Origin: Triglochin maritima
Taxonomy: Eukaryota > Streptophyta > Magnoliopsida > Alismatales > Juncaginaceae
Direction of reading: 5' to 3'
DNA length: 64,000 nt
NCBI GenBank assembly: GCA_963682175.1
Contig: OY821775.1
Span: 5,642,001 to 5,706,000 of the forward strand
The stretch's first letter is position 1; each line of letters starts with the position of its first letter. Position numbers and translations under genes: made by a program. Positions 24,954-35,437 of this stretch are shown one piece after another. The notes beneath the pieces were generated by a model that was not told the DNA's origin, made no database searches, and was given only the letters and a program-made list of their open reading frames with translations.

Positions 24954-25200
24954 CTAGTTAACACTAAGGGCACCCTTAATGGGGGCAGATTTGCAGTCGG
25001 GTCGACCCAAAGCAGTCGACCGGTGATCAACTTTCGGTCGACCTTTTATTTTTAAAATCTGTGTTAGATACAGCAACCAGGCAGTGTAACGGTCGACCGA
25101 AAGGTGATCAGCAGTCAGCAGTCGACCGTTAACCCAGACTGAAACTTGCCGTTGGGTTAGGGTTAAGGAGGGAGTTTGGTGGTGGTTGGATAACAAGTTG
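24954..25200. repeat. Small repeat with inverted GTCGACC sites
   Basis: Begins 'AAGGGCACCCTTAATGGG', typical of plant miniature-element ends, and contains five GTCGACC sites. Two form an inverted pair around 25,030 and 25,095 (GATCAACTTTCGGTCGACC facing its near complement). One exact CGGTCGACCG is at 25,090-25,099. No matching right terminus found. Confidence 0.5.
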
Positions 25201-26625
25201 TGCTGAGAATAGTTGTGTTGGGTTGGATTTATAGTTGGGGTTAAAATGGCCTAAACACACTAAAACCTCAAATAGCCATCAGAAAAAAAAGCAACTAAAA
25301 GTCAAAACCCAAATGATGGAAACAAACAAAACTCAAATTCCAAACCGGTGGAGGGTCGGTTGGAGGAGCGCCGGTCGGAGGTGCTTGCGGCCGGAGCAGC
25401 GGCGACGGTGGAAGGAGGGGCTGAAGCGAGAGGTGCGGGTGTTAGGGTTTGTTTCGTTCACGAAAAAAAGAGTCGGAAAAATAAGAGGTGAAATTTTGAG
25501 AAACATAGTATAAAAAAAATTGGGAAAATATACGAATTCTCAACAAAAAAAAGGAATAAAATTGAAACAAATTCAAAACAATATTTTAAAAAAATATCCA
25601 TAATAAATCTCCCTTAAAAATATTTTCCACACTAAACATGTTGTCACCACGTGGTGACACGAAATGGCGACGGATCTTGCTTTTTAGTATGTACAGAACT
25701 CAATGTCTTGTATAACTAGGTGTTGTCAACGTCGAGTTTTTTATAGATAAAAACGACCTCAGATATGCTGAGTCCAAATACTTGCACAAATTCGTGCCAA
25801 ATTAGACTCGACACTGAATTTGCCGAGTTTAATTTAGTAGAACTCAGCAACTCCAGTGTCGAGTTCTATTTGACAAATCTCGACATTGTTGTTGTCGAGT
25901 TTTCTTTTATGGAACTCTACAACACTGGTGCCGAGTTCTATCAAACGGAAATCGGAATCGACACCTTAATCGCCTAATTCAGTTTAATAGAACTCGACCA
26001 GTTCATTTAATTTAAGAACTCGAGAATTCCATCTCCCGTTTCAAAACATTTCGACAACAATCAAAGTCATTCCAACTACAAATTTTTAAACAAGAAAATC
26101 ACAATCATTCCAACTACAAAAATTTCAACAACAAACACAACTATTTCCAACTACAAATTTTTAACAAACACAATTATTTCCAACTACAAAAAATTCAATA
26201 AACACAACCATTTCCAACGACAAAAATTTCAACAAACACAATCATTTCTGTTGGCTTTTGGCCTTAATCCTTGTTTTGATGATTTAATCAACCTAATCTT
26301 AATCATAAGTAATGTAGAGTAGCACACATATTGCATTGCATATATTTTGCATGTGCTAACCTCTACAGGTGATCAAGACTCATGGAAGGAAGGAAATCAA
26401 GTCAAGATATGTAATAAAGCTATATGAAGACTTGTAATCTTGATTTTATTTTGAGTCTTAGGAACATGTGTAAATTGAGCATACAAGAGTTAAAAACCAA
26501 TCACTTACACACTAGGTTCCTTAGAGAAGTCACACACAAAGTTTCAGAACATTTGGACTTCATTAGATCATCCAAACCCGAGTCGGAAATCACTTTAAAC
26601 CTAAACCTAGAATTCCTGTGCCAAT

Positions 26626-27075
26626 CGGTCGACCGAAACTAGTTCTCCGGTCGACCGATTTATAACAGACTCTCCACAGTGATTTTACCGAACTCTACCG
26701 GTCGACCGATCCCGGATTTTAATATGGCCGTTTTCCTTGTCGTATTCCTATAATGGTCGTATTCGTATAAAACAAACTTAACCCCAAAATACAATCGGTA
26801 ACCGGTCGAACGACGACTTTGTTTCGGTCTACCGGTTGAACATCTTTTCAAGAAACCAAATTCCCTGCTATCGGTCGACACATTCTTCGTTCGACCGTTG
26901 CACCTTTGTCTCAACTGAATCCCCTTAACGGTCGACCGCCACATACTTTGGTTCGACCGATTCACTTAAGTAGAGTTAAGTTCTAGCTTGTTTGTCCAAC
27001 CGAATATTTATTTGTTCGACCGTTCTCCTTGAAATCAAGTGAACGGTCGACCGGTTTATTAGTTTCGGTCGACCG
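26626..27075. promoter_or_regulatory. CGGTNNACCG palindrome cluster in LTR D
   Basis: Seven exact sites start at 26,626, 26,648, 26,699, 26,825, 26,929, 27,044 and 27,066; six have the centre CG and one CT. At least five half-sites (TTCGACCG or similar) lie between them. The cluster ends about 95 bp upstream of the TATA box, so it lies in the LTR promoter region. Confidence 0.8.
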
Positions 27076-27170
27076 GTTCTGGACAGTTTTGCAGCCCGAT
27101 TTTCTGCTTTGTGTATCTTACACAAAACCCAACCAAATCTATCCCCAACGGCTAGAATACCTTAGGAGCT

Positions 27171-27179
27171 TATAAATAG
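27171..27179 (+). promoter_or_regulatory. TATA box of LTR D
   Basis: TATAAATAG, followed about 130 bp on by a transcribed-region-like stretch that is conserved in E and F. Confidence 0.7.
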
Positions 27180-29564
27180 AGGATCAAGACTTGTTGTTAA
27201 CACAACTCTCACACTTCCAATTGTCCAATTCATTAGAGAGAAGCTCTCAATCCTCAAAGCTCTCAAATCTCACTCCATAAGCCTAAATCCACACTTAGTG
27301 ATCATATCCTCATCCAACTCAAGTGTGCTCAATTAGAGAGTGAGTTCCACTCAAGTTACTTTTGTTGTCAAGAGAGCAAGGGTCTTGGTGAAAGCCCAAG
27401 ACACAAGTATAGACTTCGGTGAGAGCCCGAAGTGATCCTTCTCGGATTGTGAGAAGAGGATTCCAAGCTCGGCGAGGGTTGTTCGCGAGTTTGACGGTTG
27501 TAAGGCGTTGTCTCCCGGCCCGGAACGAGGAGCGGATAGTGAAGTCGTAGGCGGAGCTCGCGGAGTCGAGCGGAGCTTGCAAGAGAGGACTATGACCCGG
27601 GTGGGGTGTCGAACCTCTATAAAATCTCTCGTGTCGTTGTGGTTTACATTATTTCTTCCCTACTTGCTTGTATTTGTTTTAAATTCCGCTGCATCATCAT
27701 TTGACTTGCAAGTAGAGTTTGTTTAGGATTAAATTTGTTAATTAGCCTTTATTGTGGACTCATAACCCACACGATCCAACAATTTCAACCATAAAATACA
27801 AAGAACTACAATAAAATCAAAATAACATCTAAAAAAATAAGTTTAACATTTTGACATAAATCAAACTAACACTAATGTTATAACAACCAAATATCTATCC
27901 TAAGTGGCCCTTCAATCTCTTCTTCTTTTTTGGACGTGCCTAAGCACGTCCTCTCCCCTGGCTATGTTCTCCTCGTGTTGCATTTTTCTGCCTATTCTGT
28001 ATCCTTAGTCAAACCACCATTATCATCTTGTGTATATGGATTAGTAGTATTATCTTCTTCGACGACGTGATCCTGACTCAACAGTAGTGTAGGTTCTTCA
28101 ACACCAAAACACATGAGTTAAACCTTCATTTTTCCTTCAACTTTGTAGTCATTGAAGAGCATGTCTTATGATCTTTGATCACCTCATGGATTTTATGGAG
28201 TTCTTCATGGAACTCGTAAACTCCGTGCACCTACAAACAATTTAGCCGTTAAACAAACACTAAACACACAATTTAAAAAATATTGTAATTGTTTAATCAA
28301 AAGTTTAGATATTATCATCTTTCGTTTTCTACCCGCTCAGGGTCTATACACATTACGCTTCGGAGCCAAAGTGTGGCAAACAATCCAACGTACCGTGATG
28401 TTCCAGTACCATTCCATATACAATTGTGTGCTCTCTTCGGGAGTGGTACATAGGAGGGGCCGCTCAAACTGTAGATGATCTCTTCTATGAGACCAATACT
28501 TGATGAATCTGTGACTTTCCACCAACCAATTAACGTCTGATCTCCCCTGAGTCGATTGACATCATGTCTCTCCATTGGCTCTAAAATCTATTGTTGTAGA
28601 CTGAACTACCTCATGACTCGGTCTGGACAATGCATAACCACCACTCCAAAATGTAAGTCATGTACGACTCGTCCAAATGTCAGAATCTTCTGTACATAGT
28701 GGTGGTAATTGACTAAGATCTAAATGTGCATAAGGATCTTAGATCACCTGATCGACCTCCTGCACGTCAAGATCATTCCGATAAAAATCAAGTGTCGTCG
28801 TCTTGTCACTACCCTTGAATGTTCTTGGTCGTCTCCAACGGGCACCTAATGGTGTTCTATCGTCCTCCGGTTACAGTAACGGTATGCTCGTCAAAGGTCT
28901 CCCAATGTGGAAATGTTCCCAACACCATGACTGCAGAAATGTAAGAAAACCACACAGATGTTTGGTCGTGATCAATGAAATTTCGTCCAAACTGTGATAT
29001 AAGTGAGCCAGAGTCGCACTACCCCAATTATACTCCAATGCGACAGCCAAATCTCTGAGCAAAGGAATGTACTTCAAGTGAACCATTGTGTCGCCCTTAT
29101 CAGCCAAAAAATTGCATCACAACTGGAACAGAATAAAGGCCTTAGTGTGTCGTGTAACCGCGATCTCGTCAGCATCAAAAGTCAACTCCTGAAGTTGCCT
29201 TTGCAACCAACCCAGAGTTACCGAACCCTTACCGCCCAAGTCATCCGTGTTGGCTTTTTGGCCTTAATCTATATTAATTTTGATGATTAATTAAACTAAT
29301 CTTAATCAATCAATCTAATCAATCAAAGTGAGCAAACCCGATTACATGCATTTCATATATATTTGTATACTTGCAATCATCTTAATAGGTTGATCAAGAC
29401 AATCAAGGAAATGAGCATTGGGACAAAGACATCAAGACTCAAGACTTGTAATCAAAGCTTTGGACCAAGACATTTAACTTTGTATTTATTGAGTCTATAA
29501 GGTTTTATGTAAACTTGAGCACTAGGATTCCGTCACATCCTTCATCGATAAACCGAACCTATTT

Positions 29565-30263
29565 CGGTCAACCGAAACTTGTCTTGTTCGGTCCACCGAA
29601 CACCTTTCGGATACCCGAATACTTCCCACCAGTAAAACTTAGGTGTTCTCTGGAATTGCCCCAACGGAAGACCGAACCACCTTCGGTCAACCAAATCCTG
29701 TCTTGTTCGGTCCACCGAACACCTTTCGGATACCTGAATACTTCCCACCAGTAAAACTTAGGTGTTCTCTGGAATTGCCCCAACGGAAGACCGAACCACC
29801 TTCGGTTGACCGAATAGCCCTTGACTGGTTTTGGACTTTGCTCCAACGGTCGCTTTCGAATTGAGTCCCTAGAGCCCAATTGACTTGTCCCATTTCGGAC
29901 GACCGAATACCTATCGGTCAATCGATTCCTTATTGGCTTTAGGAGCCCAACGACTATTTACATGTGACACTTGACCGTTATCGTTAAACCAATTTCTCAC
30001 TCAATGTCAGCGCAAAACCCGCACTAACTTCGGTCTACCGAAGTGTACACGGTCAACCGAACTTGAGTAGATCAGAGCCCAACCAATTCTACTGTCCACC
30101 TTGAAACGGTGAACCGAATAGATTTCGGTTAACCGAACTTAATTAGGGCTAAATAGATAAAATCTACTTGAGGTTGGTGAACGGTGATCCCATACATAAT
30201 CGGTCAACCGAGTTCTTCATTCAGACCATTTCTTTGGACTACCGTTTGGATAACGGTTGACCG
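29565..30263. promoter_or_regulatory. CGGTNNACCG palindrome cluster in LTR E
   Basis: Ten exact sites start at 29,565, 29,589, 29,708, 29,803, 30,031, 30,050, 30,107, 30,126, 30,201 and 30,254. None has the CG centre: CA three times, CC twice, TG twice, CT, GA and TA once each. The arms are kept while the centre varies. The last site is about 100 bp upstream of the TATA box. Confidence 0.8.
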
Positions 30264-30361
30264 AAGACGACACGATTTCTGCCCGAGCTTAAGTCACATC
30301 TTGCTTTCTCATTGGTACATTTCCCCACCAACTCCCAAATGGCTAGTTGATCTTGAATGCT

Positions 30362-30370
30362 TATAAATAG
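30362..30370 (+). promoter_or_regulatory. TATA box of LTR E
   Basis: TATAAATAG at the same relative position as in LTR D. Confidence 0.7.
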
Positions 30371-31759
30371 GACCTCATTTGTTGGTTTTGATAATCTTGA
30401 ACAGTTCTTATCTATCCAATACTCAAAGTCAAATCCTCTCCATCTTCAAGCTTTCAATCCACAACACTCAAGCCTAAACTTCACCACTTGCATATCCAAT
30501 TCTATATCATATCCAAGTGTGCTCAAGTATATAGTGTTAGTTAGATTGTGATTCCATCTTCATATTCAAAAATCACCAAGAGTTGTAAAGCTTCGAGGAA
30601 GCTCCCTCTCGGGTTGTGAGAGGAGACACGAGCGAGGTGAGGATTGTTCGCGAGGCTCAGTGTTGTAAACGGCGTTGATCTCGGCCCGGAACAGAGATCA
30701 GTTAGTGGAACCGTAAGCGAGACTCGGGGGATCGAGTGAGGCTTGCGAGGAGGACTAGGACCCGGGTGTGAGTGTCGAACCTCTCTAAACTCCAGTGTCG
30801 ACGAATTTGTGGTTTGCAATTGTCACTTCCTTAATCCTTCGATAATTATTTTTAATTCCGCATTTATCTATCGATTAAAGGGACATAGATCCTAACAATC
30901 CGGACACTGACCAAATAAATCCATGCAAAGATCTGACCGATCGTAATCTTGAGACTCACATATCGACAAACCGTCTACCCGCAAACCCGTAATAAAAGAA
31001 ATGTCATGCAAGGTGCAAGTGATCTCACTGTGTCTCAAATAAATGAATATCTGGTCTCCAACGCTCCACCATCGCCCTCAACAAGGTATGGTCTAACTGT
31101 ACTTGGCATAACCGAGTGACTGTGTCAAAGCCCGCCAGATCTAGCAGAAACCACATTCTCTCATCAGTGAACTGCCAAGTGTTGAGCTTTGATCCATGAT
31201 CAACGCTTTTTACGCCCTCGACCTTTTTCTACATAAATTAAGATAAATGCCAGAATATTAAGATGTATGTTCAAATATTGTTTGAAAGTAGTAAAATGCT
31301 TAGGAAATCCTTGAACAAGTCAGACTTGTGGTAGGCCTACAAAACCAACATTGATCTGTCCACCGGACACTGTGAAGTGTAACTGCCTCTAACTGAATCA
31401 ACACTGGATCCACCAAACTCCATTTGTACATAACCCGCTAAATATTAGAAAACATTTAAGTGCCGCAAATCAAATCTTAAGAATCAACATAATAGTAATT
31501 ACAATCATAAAAAAACCATCGGTACAAGAACCAGCATTGGAGTCATAAAAAATTACAGTATTAAAAATACGAGTCATAACAAAATACTCTACGTTAATTC
31601 AAGTTTTACACCACAATCAAATCTTAAAAAGCATACAACTCTTATATTTAATAAAATCTTAAAAATCATTCAAGTCTTACATTTATCCAAAGTCTCACAT
31701 AATAGTAACATAGACATTACTTAAACAATTTCACTATATAGGTTTTACGTTAATTCAAG

Positions 31760-32584
31760 TGAGTATTTGTTTTTCACCATTTCCATTATTTCGGCATGAC
31801 TAATTGTGAATTTGGTTTTAACAGAAGATATTATCAAGTCGCAAATAAAATTAGCACTACATTATTTATTGTCGTTCAGCAACATCGGATTGGAACAAGT
31901 GTGTTCGACGTCGTACGTTTTAACCTGAAAATATTTGCAACTTTTTGGGTCAGACACATGTAAACACCATTTGCAGTTATCCTCATCATGACGAAGACAA
32001 CGAACAGTCTAGCGTTTCGTTGAAGAAACAACAACTGAATACTAAACAAAAAAAATTATGCTCCACGACTGCAGAGCATGAACCAAGTCATCTTTCGTTG
32101 GGAAAATTCGTTTATCCCAAAAAGAACGATCGTCTTCCGTCCGCCAATCACTTCGTGACAAATTGTTCGCAGCATCAAATAATGAGTGTTCATTCACAGA
32201 GTTCTCTATCTAGTTGTCGTCGTCGAAGATATCGGGAAATTCATTAAGAGTTGGAACCATATCGTTGTTAACAACTGCATCATCAACAACGTCGTCATCT
32301 TTTCGATTTATGGATTGACTCATCGCATATATGACATCCTGCGTCTCTGGAACTACTTCATCAGCAGAAACACCTTCAGGTTCATCTTCTACAACAAATG
32401 ATGTATTGTAATCTCCTAATTCCTCGGTGTCACCATCTTCATCTCTATGCATCTCTTCTTCCGGGCGTCGTAGTTCTGGTTGATTGTAATGAATTGTGTC
32501 AATTGAAGACAAACCAAGACCAATGGAGGGATATGAGGTCGAAAGTCCAACCCTGCCAGCAAATTTATCATGACTGTGATGCAT
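31760..32584 (-). pseudogene. MuDR-type transposase N-terminus of MULE2
   Basis: 32,584-32,210 encodes an acidic leader (for example DTEELGDYNTSFVVEDEPEG, ending PTLNEFPDIFDDD). Downstream, in pieces, come SFWDKRIFPTKDDLVHALQS, CKWCLHVSDPKSC and a KTYDVEHTCSNPMLL stretch, the zinc-binding N-terminal module of MuDR transposases (C...C...H-x-C). The catalytic DDE region is not found. Stops and frameshifts show decay. Confidence 0.8.
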
Positions 32585-34029
32585 GATTCCAATTTGCGAC
32601 AGACCAAGATAAGGATTTGCACTACTTGAAGAAATGTGACATACATTTTGTGATCATTCACTACATGTTTGGAAGTTTTACGAATGGAAAAATAGGATTT
32701 GCTGGTGTGCTGGAACTTCGACTGTAGCATTTACACTCATATTCAAATCTATTCCGCAGTCTCAATCGGTCGACCTTACTGTACCATACTCCGGCGAATG
32801 AGTGTTGGTTGTCAGCGTATGATCGGACACTTCAGGTTCAACTTCTACATACACTCCAACCACAAACATCTATTTAAAAAAAACGCATCATTCCATAAAC
32901 CGACTTATAAATGGTTAATGGAGCGTATGTCCAATCATTGTTTAATGACAATTTCGCCGTCAACTTGACATCAAACATACTTTATGGATAACAATGTTCA
33001 GATCTTATGACATCCACTAAATCCCATATTTGATGTTCAACAGAATAACTACTAATTTGCACTCGGATCTTGTATATTTTGTCACATCTCCGTTACATTT
33101 TAATTTTTCATCATACATGACCAACAAAGAACATTCATCATATTTATCAATTCCTAACCTTTAAATTTGAAGATGTGTTCAAGTTAAATGGTTCTTCTAT
33201 TCCTAATTAATTAAAAATTAAAAATACTCAAATGATTTAGAAATTACCTCAGTCGGGTGTAGTAGCAAAATGATGTAAACGTGGACCAATCATTCTAACA
33301 AAATCAACTATAATAAACAACGTTACGAATAATGTCAGTTTTTTTTATAAAATTTTACAGAACCTCACTATATTTTTATATTCGAAAGTTTTAAACCTGC
33401 ATTGTAAAAGTAACTAACAATAATACAAACAACATTATCAACTTCCAAACATCTAAATAACAACATATTTCACAACTTCAAGCAACATACATTTAATCAA
33501 CATGCAAATCCCAACATATTTTCTACACATATTTCTCAACTTCAACACATTTTTTCATTAAAACCATATACATACATTACTCATCACATTTTGTGTTCTA
33601 TTAAAAACAACCACAAATCGTTCATAACATTATCGCATCTAATATCACAATCAACAAAAAATTGGAAAAATTATTTAAAACAAGTCAAAAGAGTAACTTT
33701 TAACACAACAAATAGAATTTCAATCACAATAATAAAACTTAAATTCCATAATTTTTAATATTACTACTCTAAACCTAAAATCAACAAAAACTAAATCAAT
33801 AATCTACTAAGAAGCAATAAAAAATAAATTTAGCCTAAAAACCCAAAATCAGAATCAGATTTGCACATAAACGGGCTCCTAAACCAACAAAAACAATAAA
33901 AGCATACTTAAACAATGTGTACCATCATAATACATAAAATAGGGGAAACGGTGGAAAACGAAGAAAAATCAAAATCATGACCACAAAATCGCAAGAACTT
34001 TGCGGGAGAGGGGTCAGACTGCTTTTATA
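32585..34029. other. 5' flank of the MULE2 transposase, no other gene
   Basis: AT-rich sequence. One isolated half-palindrome (ATCGGTCGACCTT) is at about 32,765. Nothing coding recognised. Confidence 0.5.
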
Positions 34030-35318
34030 GTCCGATAGAACTCGACGGTTGTAACGTCGAGTTCACTTTTTTTAAGTGAACTCGACGTTTAGGATGTCGA
34101 GTTATGCCTTTAGAACTCGGCTTCCTAGATGTCGTGTTTACTTTAAAATCTGGTTCAACGAAACCGCCCATGCACGATCTCTCATTTGAGATGGTAAAAT
34201 GAATAAAAATTAAATTTGAACTCAACAACAACTAGTGCCGAGTTCTCCTTAAGAGAACTCAACACTAGTGGTACCAAGTTCTCTTTAAGAGAACTCTGTA
34301 CCACTAGTATTGCCGAGTTCTCTAAAAGATAAATCGGCACTAAAAAACTCTGAGAAGTCGAGTATTTACACACTAAAAAATAAGACATGTCGTCGCCACG
34401 TGGGGACAACGAGTTTAGTGTGAAAAATATTTTTAAATGAGGTTTATTTTGGAATTTTAAAAAAATTATTATTTTGAAGTTTTTTTCTAAATAAAAACAC
34501 TAATGGTGAATTATAGTTTTTATTTAAGAACAATAACACCAATTCAAGAGTGTACATTGGTTCAAAACTGAACCGAACTAGATGGAAATCGAAATTTACA
34601 AAATTCAAGAACTAAAAATCATATCAATTTGGTTCGGAACGGATTAAACCGAAATAAAAATTTATTAACATTTTTGTTTATTTTTTGTTATCAAAAATTA
34701 TTATCGATAATACTTTTTTGGTGAATTATAGTTAATTCACCATTAAAAACACAGGTTTACATTAAAAATAAAAATAAAAAATTAATTTGAAACCTAACCG
34801 AACCGAAACAAAATTTTCTTCAAATCCGAGAACCTAAATGTGTACGCTCCTAATTATCATTTTCCTTTGCATTTTTTTTCAAAATAATTACGAAAAATAG
34901 CAAAATATAAGAGTTTATAAAATATTTGCCAAATATGAGTAATGAAAATAATATTGGGCTTACCGTTTTCAATAATAGAAAACTGGTACTTCTGTTACCG
35001 TTTTCTAGTTATTATACTTATGTTTTAAAGACATGTATTTCAATAAAAGAAAGGTTCAAACTTTATTTTAAATGATAGGATAACTTTTGGGAATTACTAT
35101 TCGTCGTCCAAAAACTACTTAAATCGTCCCAAAAATGACATTTTTGCCCTTAACAAATCAATTAATACTCATTTCGTCATGTGTCTTTAAATAAGGTGTT
35201 AGACTAAGTTTTACTAACATTCTTAGTACCAACACCACGAAAATGTCTAGCGAAGTACCTGAATCCGGCGAGGTAACGGGGGCAGATTTTTTCCCCGACT
35301 CGGGCGTCTGGCTAAGCC

Positions 35319-35437
35319 GCCTCCACCTTGGTGGAGGCTTCTGGCTAACACGCCTCCACCTAGGTGGGGGCATCTTATCCAGACGCCTCCACCAAGGTGG
35401 ATGCGGCTTACTCAGACGCCTCCACTAAGGTGGAGGC
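35319..35437 (+). repeat. Four 33-bp repeats, each an inverted repeat, in MULE1 first exon
   Basis: Units start at 35,319, 35,352, 35,385 and 35,418, exactly 33 bp apart. Each contains GCCTCCACC-NN-GGTGGAGGC or a one- or two-base variant, with centres TT, TA, AA and TA. Because 33 is a multiple of three the frame is kept, giving an 11-residue protein repeat around LSRLHLGG. The fourth unit has a TAA stop at the centre. Confidence 0.88.

Larger units (their letters stand above)
26249..27781 (+). mobile_element. LTR D, family 2 (Copia/SIRE-like), solo
   Basis: TGTTGGC...GATCCAACA, 1,533 bp, flanked by the perfect 5-bp target duplication ATTTC (26,244-26,248 and 27,782-27,786). TATA box TATAAATAG at 27,171. 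The 3' third resembles Copia LTRs of the SIRE type ('GTCGAACCTCTATAAA'). No internal region adjoins it, so it is a solo LTR. Same family as E and F. Confidence 0.93.
29248..30897 (+). mobile_element. LTR E, family 2, solo
   Basis: TGTTGGC...ATCCTAACA, 1,650 bp, flanked by the perfect target duplication ATCCG (29,243-29,247 and 30,898-30,902). TATAAATAG at 30,362. Inserted in the PMD gene of MULE2. It contains an internal duplication of about 119 bp (29,589-29,707 repeated at 29,708-29,826). Confidence 0.94.
28315..31230 (-). pseudogene. Plant mobile domain (PMD, MAIN-like) gene of MULE2, split by LTR E
   Basis: The 5' part (31,230-30,903) reads LDLAGFDTVTRLCQVQLDHT and RAMVERWRPDIHLF, the start of the PMD fold. 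After LTR E, 29,247-28,870 reads DTMVHLKYIPLLRDL, EYNWGSATLAHLYHSLD and FLTFLQSWCWEHFHIGRP, the WGS-A-L-LY and LQ-W-E blocks of the domain. A weaker tail continues to about 28,315. PMD proteins are found both as host factors (MAIN, MAIL1) and as cargo of plant transposons; the context here says transposon cargo. Several stops and the LTR insertion make it non-functional. Confidence 0.85.
25570..34478 (-). mobile_element. MULE2, Mutator-like element with MuDR and PMD gene relics
   Basis: The left end at about 25,570-25,690 and the reverse complement of the right end at 34,383-34,478 match over about 100 bp, including 'TTTAAAAATATTTT', 'CACACTAAAC' and 'CCACGTGG'. Inside each end are further inverted blocks rich in 'GTCGAGTTCT'. 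Both recognised genes run on the minus strand: MuDR N-terminus at 32,584-31,760, then a PMD gene. LTRs D and E are later insertions; without them the element is about 5.7 kb. I could not fix a target duplication. Confidence 0.75.

Noticed and set aside
25150..25165. Telomere-like GGGTTAGGGTT
   Set aside because: A single degenerate unit, not an array.
25235..25513. Arginine- and lysine-rich 92-codon open frame
   Set aside because: Low complexity, no family match, and flanked by repeats.
26626..30263. CRISPR-like reading of regularly spaced palindromes
   Set aside because: Repeats are 10-14 bp with variable centres and unequal spacing, in plant LTRs, without cas genes.
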